Assembly (NCBI RefSeq): GCF_000392615.1
Contig: NZ_KB933398.1
Coordinates: forward strand, 2,678,602 to 2,742,601
Direction of reading: 5' to 3'
Source: Lysinibacillus sphaericus OT4b.31
GTDB taxonomy: Bacteria; Bacillota; Bacilli; Bacillales_A; Planococcaceae
Length of the DNA stretch: 64,000 nucleotides
The notes beneath the pieces are model-generated. The model had not been told where the DNA came from and did no database searches. It worked only from the letters and a program-made list of their open reading frames with translations. Both the position numbers and the translations under genes were made by a program. Positions 45,789 through 55,205 of the stretch are shown here, piece by piece; position 1 is the stretch's first letter; every line of letters starts with the position of its first letter.

Positions 45789-46007
45789 TTAATCATTTAT
45801 TTCATCTTTTTTATATTCCAATATGTCACCTGGTTGACAGTCTAAAACTTCACATATTTTTCCTAAAGTTGAAAATTTGACAGCTTTCGCTTTGCCATTT
45901 TTCAAAATAGAAACGTTAGCCATTGTAATGCCTAGTTTTTCCGATAATTCTGTAACACTCATTTTTCTTTTTGCTAACATGACGTCGAGATTTACAATGA
46001 TCACCAT
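45789..46007 (-). CDS. Small Cro/C1-type HTH regulator (YozG-like)
   Basis: A 72-residue, single-domain regulator. The helix-turn-helix is MSVTELSEKLGITMANVSILKNG and the tail LGKICEVLDCQPGDILEY is diagnostic of the YozG/YobM-type family that accompanies DUF2975 membrane proteins. GAGGTG precedes the ATG. It likely regulates its own operon, perhaps controlled by the membrane partner. Confidence 0.88.
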   Translation of the reverse strand: MVIIVNLDVMLAKRKMSVTELSEKLGITMANVSILKNGKAKAVKFSTLGKICEVLDCQPGDILEYKKDEIND

Positions 46008-46020
46008 AATTTACTGCACC

Positions 46021-46500
46021 TCAAATCGTTAGCTCATTATCCTGCTTTATCTCACTAGCTTTTCTCACTAAATAGGAAAGCATGGAAGTAAAAACAGCAA
46101 TAATGACTGCGAAAAATAGAATGAGTAACAGAACAACTAAGACATTTGTGTGGTAACTTCCAACCACGAAAAGGTAAAGTAGAGCAGCTACATATAAAAC
46201 ACCTTCCGTCATCGCTAATATGCTTATTATTTTTAATCGATCTGCATTCTTGGCTGTAAAATCCTGATCCGTAGCAATATCCGCACAGATTTTCCATCCT
46301 AAACCCAATGCAATAAAAAACGGCATGCCTGTTATCCAGATAAATGCAACAAAAGGTTTATACAATTCCATTAAATTTTGCGAATCCACCAAAAGCTCTT
46401 TTCCGGTTTCTGGTCCAATATAGATGCAGAACAGTAAACCAAATAATCCACAAAACACAATTATCAATTTTAACCACCTTGATAATTCTTTTTGCTTCAT
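46021..46500 (-). CDS. DUF2975 membrane protein
   Basis: A 159-residue protein with four membrane helices (about 10-28, 48-68, 92-113, 118-145) and the conserved ATDQDFTAKNADRLKII segment between helices 2 and 3, which defines DUF2975. AAGGAGGTG precedes the ATG. DUF2975 and YozG-type genes are regularly paired; the membrane protein may modulate the regulator, but this is inference. Confidence 0.85.
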   Translation of the reverse strand: MKQKELSRWLKLIIVFCGLFGLLFCIYIGPETGKELLVDSQNLMELYKPFVAFIWITGMPFFIALGLGWKICADIATDQDFTAKNADRLKIISILAMTEGVLYVAALLYLFVVGSYHTNVLVVLLLILFFAVIIAVFTSMLSYLVRKASEIKQDNELTI

Positions 46501-46870
46501 GTAGCACCTCCTTGATAACTTTCTATTGCTATATTAAACACAAAAACATAATAAGTCAATAATTTTTTATTGTGAAACAATAAATAATTATCGTTCTTTA
46601 CTTTGTTGTTTTTTCGGTATGCTAGAACTTACTGGAAAAACATCATCCCTCAGCATAAATGTCCCCTCTTTTTGATTCATTCTTTTCAAATCTATGTCAT
46701 TTATCGAAAAATGCTTGTAAAGTGAGAAAATCATGCTAAAATAAGAACAAGCATTCGCTCTCTCTTAGTACTTTTTCGTGAAAGGATAAGGTTGTAAGAA
46801 GTAATTTGGTGCGAATAGCTGATTGAAAAATCATATTATTAACGTCGGATAATCTGTAATTAGTGCTTAT
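46501..46870. other. Gap without a gene
   Basis: Promoter region of the DUF2975 operon and intergenic sequence before the terminator at 46871. No open frame with a ribosome binding site was seen. Confidence 0.4.
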
Positions 46871-46901
46871 AAAAAACGGTTGCTCAGTAACGAGCAACCG
46901 T
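46871..46901 (-). terminator. Terminator of the acyl-CoA dehydrogenase operon
   Basis: A perfect 10-base stem (46876-46885 with 46892-46901), a 6-base loop and T6 on the minus strand, 43 bases after the phosphotransferase stop. Confidence 0.8.
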
Positions 46902-46943
46902 ACTTTATCTATTAATATTTCATTAGAAATTCATTCTATCGTC

Positions 46944-47990
46944 TTAATTAATGGCTTTAGATGCTTGTTTAATGAGTGCAGCTACCATCTTATCCATTTG
47001 TGCAAAGCGATCATCATGCGTCTGCCCTTTCACATATCGATAATAAATTTGCTGACAAATCACTGCTAATTTAAAGTATGCAAATGTAATATAATAATTA
47101 ATTGCTGAGACATCTCGCCCACTTTTCTCCGCGTAGCGTGCAATGAATTCTTCCCGACAATAGAATCCAGGTAAAATCGTAATTGGTGGCTCTCCAAGTG
47201 CATACAACAGCATTTTTGGATCGTCGGCGTGCATCCAGTAGCTCATTGCTACACCAAGGTCTGCTAATGGGTCCCCAACAGTTGTCATTTCCCAATCAAA
47301 AAGCCCAATCATTTCACTATAGTCCTCGGAAAACATTGCATTATTCAACTTGTAATCGTAGTGAATAATTGTCGCCTCCTCATTCGTTGGGACATTTTCT
47401 TTTAGCCAAGTCGTTAACGCTTCTACTTCTGCAAAATGTGACGTTTTTGCCTTATCATAACGTTCTATCCAGCCATCTACTTGACGCTGCATAAATCCTT
47501 GTGGCTTCACCATGTCTTTTAATGACGTTTCCTCATATGGTATGGCATGCAGTGCAACAAGCGAATCGACCATCTTTTCAGACAACTGGCGTGCTAAATC
47601 TTCTGTATTTTCGGTTCCAGACGGAAAGCGGGTGTCAAGTACGATGCCCTTTTTGCGTTCCATTAAGAAGAAATCACTGCCGATTATGGCCTCATCATTG
47701 ACATAGACATAAGGTGTTGGCACCGTAGCTAAAAATGGATGTAGCGCTGATAGAATCGTATATTCACGTTTCATATCATGCGCCTTCTTCGCAACGGGTC
47801 CAAGAGGTGGCCGCCGTAAAACAGCTTCAAAATCCCCGATTTTCAGACAATAGGTTAAATTTGAATGACCGGCACTAAATTGCGTAATTTCTAGCTTGCC
47901 CTCTGGTAAGTCTGGAAACTGTGTCTTTAAAAATGCATGTAGCCTTTCTGCATCAATCCGTTCACTTGCCCTTACTTGCATCGTATCCAT
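46944..47990 (-). CDS. Phosphotransferase-family protein (APH fold, ACAD10/11 kinase-like)
   Basis: A 348-residue kinase-fold protein. It has the catalytic loop IHYDYKLNNAMF and the metal-binding FDWEMTTVGDPLADLG of the APH family. These features are closest to the kinase domain of ACAD10/ACAD11, which phosphorylates the hydroxyl of 4-hydroxyacyl-CoA, rather than to drug-modifying enzymes. It is co-transcribed with an acyl-CoA dehydrogenase and an SDR, which supports a catabolic role. TAAGGAGGG precedes the ATG, and the gap to the SDR gene is 11 bases. Confidence 0.85.
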   Translation of the reverse strand: MDTMQVRASERIDAERLHAFLKTQFPDLPEGKLEITQFSAGHSNLTYCLKIGDFEAVLRRPPLGPVAKKAHDMKREYTILSALHPFLATVPTPYVYVNDEAIIGSDFFLMERKKGIVLDTRFPSGTENTEDLARQLSEKMVDSLVALHAIPYEETSLKDMVKPQGFMQRQVDGWIERYDKAKTSHFAEVEALTTWLKENVPTNEEATIIHYDYKLNNAMFSEDYSEMIGLFDWEMTTVGDPLADLGVAMSYWMHADDPKMLLYALGEPPITILPGFYCREEFIARYAEKSGRDVSAINYYITFAYFKLAVICQQIYYRYVKGQTHDDRFAQMDKMVAALIKQASKAIN

Positions 47991-48001
47991 GATAGCCCTC
48001 C

Positions 48002-48778
48002 TTAAATGATTGCACTCATGCCACCGTCCACGACAATGACATCCCCTGTGACATAGTCTGAAGCTGCCGCCGCTAAAAATAGCGCAACCCCTTTTAAATC
48101 ATTTTCTGAACCTAAGCGTTTTAACGGTGTGGCCCCCATTAAATAATCTTGTCCTCGCTCAATTAAAATGCGTGACATTTTCGTTGGGAAAAAACCAGGT
48201 GCGATTGCATTAACATTCACACCGTAAGGCCCCCATTTCACTGCTAAATCTTTCGTTAAGGTGATGACTGCCCCTTTACTTGCGTTATAGCCAATCGTAT
48301 CCATGAAATCAGGTAGTGTACCACCAAGCCCTGCAATCGAGGCGATATTAATAATTTTCCCAGACTGCTGTTCCAGCATCACTTTTCCCACTGCCTGGCT
48401 CATTAAAAACGTCCCATTGACGTTGACATCAAATACCTTTTGCCAAGCCTCATATGGCATGTCTACCGCTGGTGTGCCCCAAGATGCGCCGCTGTTATTT
48501 ACTAAAATATCAATACTGCCAAACGATTCCATAGTTTTTGTCAATACATGCGCAACATCTTCCGGTTTTGTCACATCACATGCAAGTGCTAGTGTTTGTA
48601 CGCCTAATGCCGCTAGTTCTACTGCTACTTCTTCACATGCCTCAACCTTACGTGAGCACAGCACGACATTGGCGCCTGCCTCTGCAAAGCCTTGTGCAAT
48701 TTGCGCTCCAAGGCCACGCCCTCCACCAGTCACAATAGCCGTTTTACCCTTTAAACTAAATAGGTCTAGTACGCTCAT
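48002..48778 (-). CDS. Short-chain dehydrogenase/reductase
   Basis: A 258-residue classical SDR: cofactor motif TGGGRGLG (about 17-24), NNSGAS, catalytic Ser in IASIAG and the YNASKGA Tyr/Lys pair. The C-terminal [12 protein letters not shown] is also typical. Probably NAD(P)-dependent and acting on a hydroxyacyl or hydroxy acid intermediate, judged from its place between acyl-CoA dehydrogenase and phosphotransferase genes. Its start overlaps the dehydrogenase stop (ATGA). Confidence 0.88.
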   Translation of the reverse strand: MSVLDLFSLKGKTAIVTGGGRGLGAQIAQGFAEAGANVVLCSRKVEACEEVAVELAALGVQTLALACDVTKPEDVAHVLTKTMESFGSIDILVNNSGASWGTPAVDMPYEAWQKVFDVNVNGTFLMSQAVGKVMLEQQSGKIINIASIAGLGGTLPDFMDTIGYNASKGAVITLTKDLAVKWGPYGVNVNAIAPGFFPTKMSRILIERGQDYLMGATPLKRLGSENDLKGVALFLAAAASDYVTGDVIVVDGGMSAII

Positions 48779-50010
48779 TTCACCAGCTCCTCTTGTTTTG
48801 TAGCATGCTTTTTCAATTCAAGCTTCGCAACAGTATTTCGATGGACCTCGTCTGGACCATCAGCTAGACGCAATGTACGTGAATTTGCCCATTGTGCAGC
48901 AAGGGTTGTATCTGGTCCCACTCCAGCGGCACCAAATGCTTGAATTGCACGGTCAATCACACGTAATGCCATATTTGGTGCTACAACTTTAATCATTGCA
49001 ATTTCAGCTTTTGCTGCTTTATTACCAACCGTGTCCATCATATAGGCAGCCTTTAACGTTAATAGTCTCGCTTGCTCAATATCAATGCGAGATTCTGCAA
49101 TACGCTCACGCATCACCCCTTGGTCTGCCAATGGTCGATGGAAAGCTTTTCGCTCCTGTACTCGTACACACATTTCTTCTAAGGCACGTTCAGCAGCTCC
49201 AATCAGACGCATACAATGGTGAATACGGCCTGGCCCCAATCGACCTTGTGCAATGGCAAAGCCCTTACCCTCACCCCATAATATATTTTCTACTGGTACC
49301 CGAACATTCGTAAATGTAACCTCACCATGTCCTTCTGGTGCGTGGTCATAACCAAAAGCTGTTAACATACGCTCAATTTTAACGCCTGGCGTATCCATTG
49401 GTACTAAAATCATCGACTGTTGCTCATGGATTGGTTTCGTAGCATCTTTATGTTTGCCCATAAAAATAGCAATTTTACAGCGTGGATCTCCAGCTCCTGT
49501 TGTCCACCACTTATGACCATTTAATAGATAATCATCGCCATCACGTTCAATACTTGCCTCAATATTTGTTGCATCACTTGACGCCACTGCTGGCTCTGTC
49601 ATCGCAAAGCAGGAACGAATATCCCCTCGAAGTAATGGTTCTAGCCATTGCTTCTTCTGTTGTTCAGAACCGTAACGCACAAGTACTTCCATATTCCCTG
49701 TATCAGGCGCATTGCAATTAAACACTTCAGGCCCGAGAAGAGAACGCCCCATAATTTCACAGAGCGGTGCATATTCTAAATTGCTTAGACCAGCACCATA
49801 CTCGCTATCAGGCAAAAATAAATTCCATAAGCCCGCTTCCTTCGCCTTCGCCTTCAATTCCTCCATAATCGGTGGAATTGCCCCCCAGCGATCCTCCATT
49901 GCTTCTACTTGTGCAGCATACACGGCTTCATTTGGATAAATATGTTGCTCCATAAAATTCGTTAGCTTCTCTTGTAGTGCTACCACTTTTTCGCTATAAG
50001 AAAAATTCAT
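48775..50010 (-). CDS. Acyl-CoA dehydrogenase, ACAD10/11-like
   Basis: A 411-residue FAD-dependent dehydrogenase. FAD and substrate motifs are [17 protein letters not shown] and KWWTTGAGD; the C-terminal part has the [16 protein letters not shown] segment typical of the family, close to the ACAD10/11 type. First gene of a three-gene operon with an SDR and a phosphotransferase; AAAGGGGG precedes the ATG. A FadR-type operator lies 36 bases upstream, so expression is probably released by long-chain acyl-CoA. Confidence 0.9.
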   Translation of the reverse strand: MNFSYSEKVVALQEKLTNFMEQHIYPNEAVYAAQVEAMEDRWGAIPPIMEELKAKAKEAGLWNLFLPDSEYGAGLSNLEYAPLCEIMGRSLLGPEVFNCNAPDTGNMEVLVRYGSEQQKKQWLEPLLRGDIRSCFAMTEPAVASSDATNIEASIERDGDDYLLNGHKWWTTGAGDPRCKIAIFMGKHKDATKPIHEQQSMILVPMDTPGVKIERMLTAFGYDHAPEGHGEVTFTNVRVPVENILWGEGKGFAIAQGRLGPGRIHHCMRLIGAAERALEEMCVRVQERKAFHRPLADQGVMRERIAESRIDIEQARLLTLKAAYMMDTVGNKAAKAEIAMIKVVAPNMALRVIDRAIQAFGAAGVGPDTTLAAQWANSRTLRLADGPDEVHRNTVAKLELKKHATKQEELVK

Positions 50011-50045
50011 ATGAAAGCCCCCTTTGATTAAACATCGAATTTAAA

Positions 50046-50064
50046 ATGAATGATTATTCATTCT
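50046..50064 (-). promoter_or_regulatory. FadR-type operator
   Basis: ATGAATGATTATTCATTCT matches the Bacillus FadR (YsiA) consensus TGAATGA-N3-TCATTCA in both half-sites. It lies just upstream of the acyl-CoA dehydrogenase operon, linking it to the fatty-acid degradation regulon. Confidence 0.78.
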
Positions 50065-50230
50065 TATTCTTACAATAAATGTTACCGCTATATTTCTCGT
50101 AAATCAATCACCTATTAAACAAAAATTTGAAATAAAGGGAAAATTCATACACAAACACCATAATTACTCTCACCGATTTGTCGTTGGTTAAAAAGAGCTG
50201 ATAGAACATAAAGTTTCATTGAAATAACAT

Positions 50231-51127
50231 TCACAACATTTTTCGCTTGTTAAAGAATTGATTAATATCGTCAATTAATTGACGAATCGCAAAAGGAAGA
50301 TGTCGATTTTTCAAATACACCAAGTAAACATTTCGTTGTAAAGCTGGACAATCAATTTCTTTTTGTACGATTGTTTTCGCAGTAGGCCCTTGTAAATAAT
50401 TTTCCGGTAGAATGGTAATACCTAAATTTTCTCGAACAAGTGACACAGCCGTTTCAAAACGTTCAATTTCAAATTGAATAGTTAATTCTTTGCCTGCATT
50501 TTCAAAGGTATTCAATATATCTTGTCTCGTTTGAAAACCTTCAGTACTAATAATAAAAGGCTCCTTACATAAATCAGTAATGGTCAGTTTATCTTTTACT
50601 GCTAATGGATGATTTAATGGTAAAACTGCAACAAGTCGTTCTTCATATAAGCACTTTACTTCAAAATCCTCGTCATCAATCAACTGATTCGTAATAATTA
50701 AATGTGTTTTATAACTTCTAAGCGATTTTTTTACACGTTTACTGCCCAATATATCTACTAAATGAATCTTCATCTGCGGATATTCCTTCTTATAGACAGT
50801 AATAACTTTTGGTAACCAGTGCTTGATAGATTCCATCACGCCAATGGTTATTTCACTAGTGCCATGCACGACAACTTCGTCCATTTCTATTTTTAAAATC
50901 TCCATATTTTTTAATATCACTTTTGCTCTATCATAAAGCAGCTGGCCAGCTTCTGTTAAATGAAGATTTCTCGTATTTCTTTCAAGTAATTGTGAACCAA
51001 TTTCTTGTTCTAATTTCTTTATAGCGTTACTTAAAGAAGGCTGAGATATATGCAGTTTTTCTGCCGCCTTCGAGTAATTCATTTGTTCAATCACCGCTAT
51101 AAAATATTGCAATTGTTTCAAATCCAT
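50231..51127 (-). CDS. LysR-family transcriptional regulator
   Basis: A 298-residue regulator: winged helix-turn-helix at the N-terminus (LQYFIAVIEQMNYSKAAEKL and SQPSLSNAIKKLE) and a periplasmic-binding-like effector domain from about residue 90. It diverges from the formimidoylglutamase and glutamate-transporter genes across a 128-base region with a LysR-type dyad, so it probably controls them and itself. Effector unknown. GAGGAG precedes the ATG. Confidence 0.88.
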   Translation of the reverse strand: MDLKQLQYFIAVIEQMNYSKAAEKLHISQPSLSNAIKKLEQEIGSQLLERNTRNLHLTEAGQLLYDRAKVILKNMEILKIEMDEVVVHGTSEITIGVMESIKHWLPKVITVYKKEYPQMKIHLVDILGSKRVKKSLRSYKTHLIITNQLIDDEDFEVKCLYEERLVAVLPLNHPLAVKDKLTITDLCKEPFIISTEGFQTRQDILNTFENAGKELTIQFEIERFETAVSLVRENLGITILPENYLQGPTAKTIVQKEIDCPALQRNVYLVYLKNRHLPFAIRQLIDDINQFFNKRKML

Positions 51128-51146
51128 AACAACACTCCTCTATATT

Positions 51147-51163
51147 TATAGCTAAAAACTATA
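51147..51163 (+). promoter_or_regulatory. Putative LysR-type binding dyad
   Basis: TATAG-N7-CTATA is an interrupted dyad of the T-N11-A kind, lying between the divergent LysR and formimidoylglutamase genes. Confidence 0.5.
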
Positions 51164-51255
51164 GATTAATAACAATTATATATTAGCAATTATAATTGTG
51201 CGAATATATAATGAATTTACACTACATGAATATTGCTAACGGAGTTGATAAAGAT

Positions 51256-52218
51256 ATGTATACGATGACAGATAAAAAACAATGGAAAGGCCGAATAGAC
51301 TCAACAACAAATACGAGCAGTTTCCGCTTACATCAAAAAGTAACTCGAATTCCTATTAATGATGTAAGCGCTTCAGATAGTCTCCAAGCGGGGATTGTAG
51401 GTTTTATCTGCGATGAAGGCGTACGTCGCAATCAAGGGCGAGTTGGTGCAGCAAATGGGCCAAATGCACTTCGCGAATCATTAGCAAGCTTGCCATGGAC
51501 ATTTGACGAGGATCAGCAAATTGTCGATGTCGGAAATATTCTTTGCCTAAATCATGCTTTAGAGGATGCACAGCGTGAGCTTGGCGAGATTGTCGAAGTA
51601 TTACGAAAGAAAAAAATGAAGTGTGTCGTACTTGGCGGTGGCCATGAAACGCTATATGGACATTATTTAGGTGTTCGTGCTTCATTGCAAAGCGAGGCCA
51701 AAATCGGCATTATAAATATCGATGCACATTTTGATTTACGTTCATACGATGCGCAACCATCCTCTGGTACCATGTTCCGCCAGATTTTAGAGCAAGATGC
51801 AAATACAGATTATTTTGTGCTAGGCATCCAGCGATACGGTAACACCAAGGAGTTATTTGACAAGGCACACGAGCTACAAGTGAAATATGTATTAGAAGAA
51901 CATCTAACAGCACAAAGTAAACCTCAAATAATCCATGACTTGCAACAATTTATGGATGGACATGACTATATTTTGTTAACTTTATGTATGGATGTACTAA
52001 ACGCGGCAGTTGCACCGGGCGTAAGTGCCCCATCACCGTTTGGACTCGATCCAACATTTGTACGTACACTAATTCAACAAGTGACTTCCCATCCAAATAC
52101 ACATTCCTTTGATATTTGTGAGGTAAATCCATTACTTGATGAGAATGGACGAACAGTCAAATTAGGTGCCTACTTTGTCTATGAAGCACTTAATAACTTA
52201 CTTAGGGGGAATGGTTAA
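51256..52218 (+). CDS. hutG: Formimidoylglutamase
   Basis: A 320-residue arginase-fold enzyme that hydrolyses N-formimidoyl-L-glutamate to glutamate and formamide, the last step of one histidine-degradation route. The binuclear manganese motifs are visible: GGGHETLYGHY, NIDAHFDLR and TLCMDVLNAAVAPGVSAP. The ATG at 51256 is chosen since GGAG lies upstream; a longer frame from 51196 is possible. The neighbouring GltS transporter also concerns glutamate. The other hut genes are not in this window. Confidence 0.85.
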   Translation: MYTMTDKKQWKGRIDSTTNTSSFRLHQKVTRIPINDVSASDSLQAGIVGFICDEGVRRNQGRVGAANGPNALRESLASLPWTFDEDQQIVDVGNILCLNHALEDAQRELGEIVEVLRKKKMKCVVLGGGHETLYGHYLGVRASLQSEAKIGIINIDAHFDLRSYDAQPSSGTMFRQILEQDANTDYFVLGIQRYGNTKELFDKAHELQVKYVLEEHLTAQSKPQIIHDLQQFMDGHDYILLTLCMDVLNAAVAPGVSAPSPFGLDPTFVRTLIQQVTSHPNTHSFDICEVNPLLDENGRTVKLGAYFVYEALNNLLRGNG

Positions 52219-53402
52219 TGATGGAATTTAATCAAATAACAACAATATTTTTAGCAGTCGCACTATTCGCATTGGGCAGTTTGCTCATCAATAAAATAAA
52301 TTTTTTAAAGCGTTTCTGTATTCCAGCTCCAGTTGTTGGCGGCTTACTTTTCGCCGCGTTAGCAACAATTTTAAAGACAACTGGCGTTTTAGAAATTACG
52401 CTGGATACTTCCTTACAAAGCCTATTTATGATTACATTTTTCACAACAATCGGTTTAGGTGCAAGTTTTAAACTTGTGAAACTAGGAGGTAAACTTTTAG
52501 TCATCTATTGGTTGGCATGTGGCTTCCTAGCACTTATGCAAAATGTTATTGGCGTATCACTTGCTTCACTTATGGGTATTCATCCTTTAATCGGTATGAT
52601 GGCCGGAGCCGTGTCAATGGAAGGTGGACACGGTGCAGCAGCAGCATTTGGACAAACATTAGAAGATTTAGGTATTTCATCAGCTATGACAATCGGCGCA
52701 GCAGCGGCAACATGTGGTTTAGTAGCTGGGGGTCTAATCGGTGGACCGATTGTCAAATATTTAGTGAGTAAATATAATTTAACACCAGACGAGCAGGAAA
52801 CAGAAGAAGTTGACTACGAAAATAAAAAAGAACAAATTACATCAGACTCATTCTTTACACAAGTATTGCTAATTACATTTTGTATGGCTGTGGGTACGTA
52901 TGTTGGCACATTATTCTCAGAAGCTACAGGCTTTGTCTTACCAGGCTATGTGGGTGCGATGTTTGTGGCGGTATTCGTTCGTAATATATTGGACAAAGTA
53001 AAACCTGACGCAATTAATATGAAAAGCATTTCTTTAATCGGTGACGTAACACTAGGTATTTTCTTATCCATGGCGTTAATGAGCATTAGACTATGGGAAA
53101 TTGCAGATTTAGCACTACCACTATTTGTTATTGTTTTTGTGCAAGTATTATTTATCGTGTTATTTAGTACATTTGTATTATTTAAATTACTCGGTAAGAA
53201 TTACGATGCTGCTGTAATGGTTGCTGGGTTTGCCGGACATGGCTTAGGTGCAACACCGAATGCGATGGCCAATATGTCCGCCGTTGTTCAACGTTTTGGA
53301 CCTTCGAAAAAAGCTTTTATCGTTGTACCGATTGTAGGTGCATTTTTAATCGATGTCTTTGGCATCCCCATTATTATTACAACAATCAATTTATTTAAAT
53401 AA
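52218..53402 (+). CDS. gltS: Sodium/glutamate symporter
   Basis: A 394-residue membrane transporter of the GltS family (about 10-12 helices). The paired signature regions are FCIPAPVVGGLLFA, the central GAVSMEGGHGAAAAFG, and their repeat in the C-terminal half (AGFAGHGLGATPNAMANM). It imports glutamate with sodium. The start overlaps the hutG stop (TAATG), so the two are translationally coupled. A strong terminator follows at 53408. Confidence 0.9.
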   Translation: MMEFNQITTIFLAVALFALGSLLINKINFLKRFCIPAPVVGGLLFAALATILKTTGVLEITLDTSLQSLFMITFFTTIGLGASFKLVKLGGKLLVIYWLACGFLALMQNVIGVSLASLMGIHPLIGMMAGAVSMEGGHGAAAAFGQTLEDLGISSAMTIGAAAATCGLVAGGLIGGPIVKYLVSKYNLTPDEQETEEVDYENKKEQITSDSFFTQVLLITFCMAVGTYVGTLFSEATGFVLPGYVGAMFVAVFVRNILDKVKPDAINMKSISLIGDVTLGIFLSMALMSIRLWEIADLALPLFVIVFVQVLFIVLFSTFVLFKLLGKNYDAAVMVAGFAGHGLGATPNAMANMSAVVQRFGPSKKAFIVVPIVGAFLIDVFGIPIIITTINLFK

Positions 53403-53407
53403 TAAGC

Positions 53408-53450
53408 AAAGCCGTGCATTCGTCTTAACAGACAATTGCACGGCTTTTTA
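53408..53450 (+). terminator. Terminator of the hutG-gltS operon
   Basis: A perfect 11-base stem (53408-53418 with 53437-53447) and T5, six bases after the gltS stop. Confidence 0.85.
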
Positions 53451-53484
53451 ACTCTTAATATAGCTTAAACTTAATAGTATTTAA

Positions 53485-54753
53485 TTATTGTAATATTTCA
53501 CTAACGGTTACAAATTCATAGCCCTGCTGTTGTAAATAAAGAATGACATTCTCAAGACCATTTGCTGTAGATTGGTGGATATCATGCATTAAAATGATAC
53601 TTCCATCTTTCACTGAAGCTTTGACATTTGCTAATATTTTGTCTGCGTTACGATGCTTCCAGTCAAGCGTATCCACTGACCATAAAATAGAAGGCATCGT
53701 AATGACAGCACGCACTTGTTCACTCGTCGCTCCATACGGTGGTCGGAAAACTGTTGGATATTGTCCAATAGCAGCGTAAATGGCATTGCTTGTACGGTCA
53801 ACCTCTTGTTTAACATTTACTTTCGTTAAAGTTGTTAACTTTGGATGATTCCAAGTATGGTTACCAATTTCATGGCCTTCCTCATAAACTTTCTTCAGAG
53901 TCGCTGGGTTTCTCGAAACATTTTTACCAACCATAAAGAAGGTTGCTTTTACATCGTATTTTTTTAAAATCGCTAAAATTTGTGGGGTTACTTTTGCATC
54001 GGGTCCATCATCAAATGTTAACGCCACTCGTTTTTTTGCACCTTGCGCTACGGTAACGCCTTTATTATATACCTTGTTATCAAGAATCATGACATCCGCC
54101 AGCTCTGATGCCTTTATGTAGCCTTGCTGATCGCCCGCTTCAACATATGCCCAACCTGCAAATGTAGCATAGTGTTGCACAATTATTTGATTAGCAATCG
54201 TCCCAATAACTTTACCACTTGGACTAGCCGTCAAATGGACCGCGGCACCGTTAACAGCATTTACCCGCTTCTTAGTTAGAGTCGGTTTCTTTAAAGTATT
54301 TGTTGCGGCATACCCTGTTTCATGTCCATATTGGACAAAAGACCAACCGCCAGGTGCTGTTCCATACACAACAACGGTACTGTTTTCATAGAGTTGTCCT
54401 GTCTTTTGTGCGCTAGGACTTGGATATGTAAACAAACTCGTGCCACCCTTTTTTGCCACAATTAACTTCTCTGACGTAGGATTCGTTAATGTAGTCGTTG
54501 CCACATACCCTTCTAGCTGTTGTGTTTGGATATGTGTCCATTCCTGATTAAATGGTGTAGCTTTCACAAAACTCCCTTGTGCAACATGACCCATTACGGC
54601 GCTTTCTGTAGAAGCTTCACCATAAACTGTGGCATCCTTTGTAACTTGCTGGATAACTGATGAACTCTCAGCATTTGCAGCAGCTTGGCCTACAACTACG
54701 ACACTTATCAAAAATGTCAAAAACATAGCATAGGATAAAAATTTTTTCATCAT
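53485..54753 (-). CDS. Secreted polysaccharide deacetylase with SH3 repeats
   Basis: A 422-residue exported cell-wall enzyme. A signal peptide (about 1-27) precedes three SH3-like repeats (about 35-95, 100-155, 165-215) and a C-terminal NodB deacetylase (about 235-420) with all family motifs: TFDDGPD, HTWNHP, RPPYG, DTLDW and LMHDIH. It probably removes acetyl groups from peptidoglycan sugars while the SH3 repeats bind the wall. The ATG at 54753 follows AAGGCGGTG; a longer frame to 54870 lacks a site and would spoil the signal peptide. Confidence 0.9.
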   Translation of the reverse strand: MMKKFLSYAMFLTFLISVVVVGQAAANAESSSVIQQVTKDATVYGEASTESAVMGHVAQGSFVKATPFNQEWTHIQTQQLEGYVATTTLTNPTSEKLIVAKKGGTSLFTYPSPSAQKTGQLYENSTVVVYGTAPGGWSFVQYGHETGYAATNTLKKPTLTKKRVNAVNGAAVHLTASPSGKVIGTIANQIIVQHYATFAGWAYVEAGDQQGYIKASELADVMILDNKVYNKGVTVAQGAKKRVALTFDDGPDAKVTPQILAILKKYDVKATFFMVGKNVSRNPATLKKVYEEGHEIGNHTWNHPKLTTLTKVNVKQEVDRTSNAIYAAIGQYPTVFRPPYGATSEQVRAVITMPSILWSVDTLDWKHRNADKILANVKASVKDGSIILMHDIHQSTANGLENVILYLQQQGYEFVTVSEILQ

Positions 54754-54982
54754 TCTACACCGCCTTTTTACAATCACTGCTGTCATTTTCCTATGTGAAA
54801 TATCCGGAAAACATAGGATCTGATTTTTATTATAGAAGAATAGGTTGTTCCAGAAAATAGTATAAATCAACTAGAATCCGTTATTGAAAATTGTTTAATG
54901 GATGTTTTCGTTTGGTATGAAAATAGCTTTAGCAATTGCTTCATCTCTTGAAATAGAGGGAGCAAACCACCTACTCTATGAT

Positions 54983-55190
54983 TCATTGTCTGTTTTGTAA
55001 ATAACACGTAGCACCTCCCCACTCAAATTGAATTGGTCGATTGTATCCCCCAGTGCCAGCTATCTTACTGACATTTTGATGATCGCGTGCCGGCACAGGG
55101 CTCCCAAGTGTGACCTTATCTATTTCAGGCACCTTTACTTCGCACCCTGTTAATAAGACGATACAGGGAACAAAAAAAGTTACTACTTTT
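54983..55190 (-). pseudogene. Small lipoprotein gene lacking a start codon
   Basis: The frame reads VTFFVPCIVLLTGCEVKV, a lipoprotein signal with lipobox LTGC, followed by about 50 residues ending in YLQNRQ. An in-frame stop immediately precedes it and no ATG, GTG or TTG is available, although a GGTGG site lies at the expected distance. It follows the carboxypeptidase gene by under 20 bases. Either the start has mutated or there is a base error. Family not recognised. Confidence 0.45.
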
Positions 55191-55205
55191 TAAAATTTTT
55201 TCCAC

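Noticed and set aside
46944..47990. Aminoglycoside-resistance kinase
   Set aside because: Although it has the APH fold, its operon with an acyl-CoA dehydrogenase and the ACAD10/11-like motifs favour acyl-CoA metabolism.
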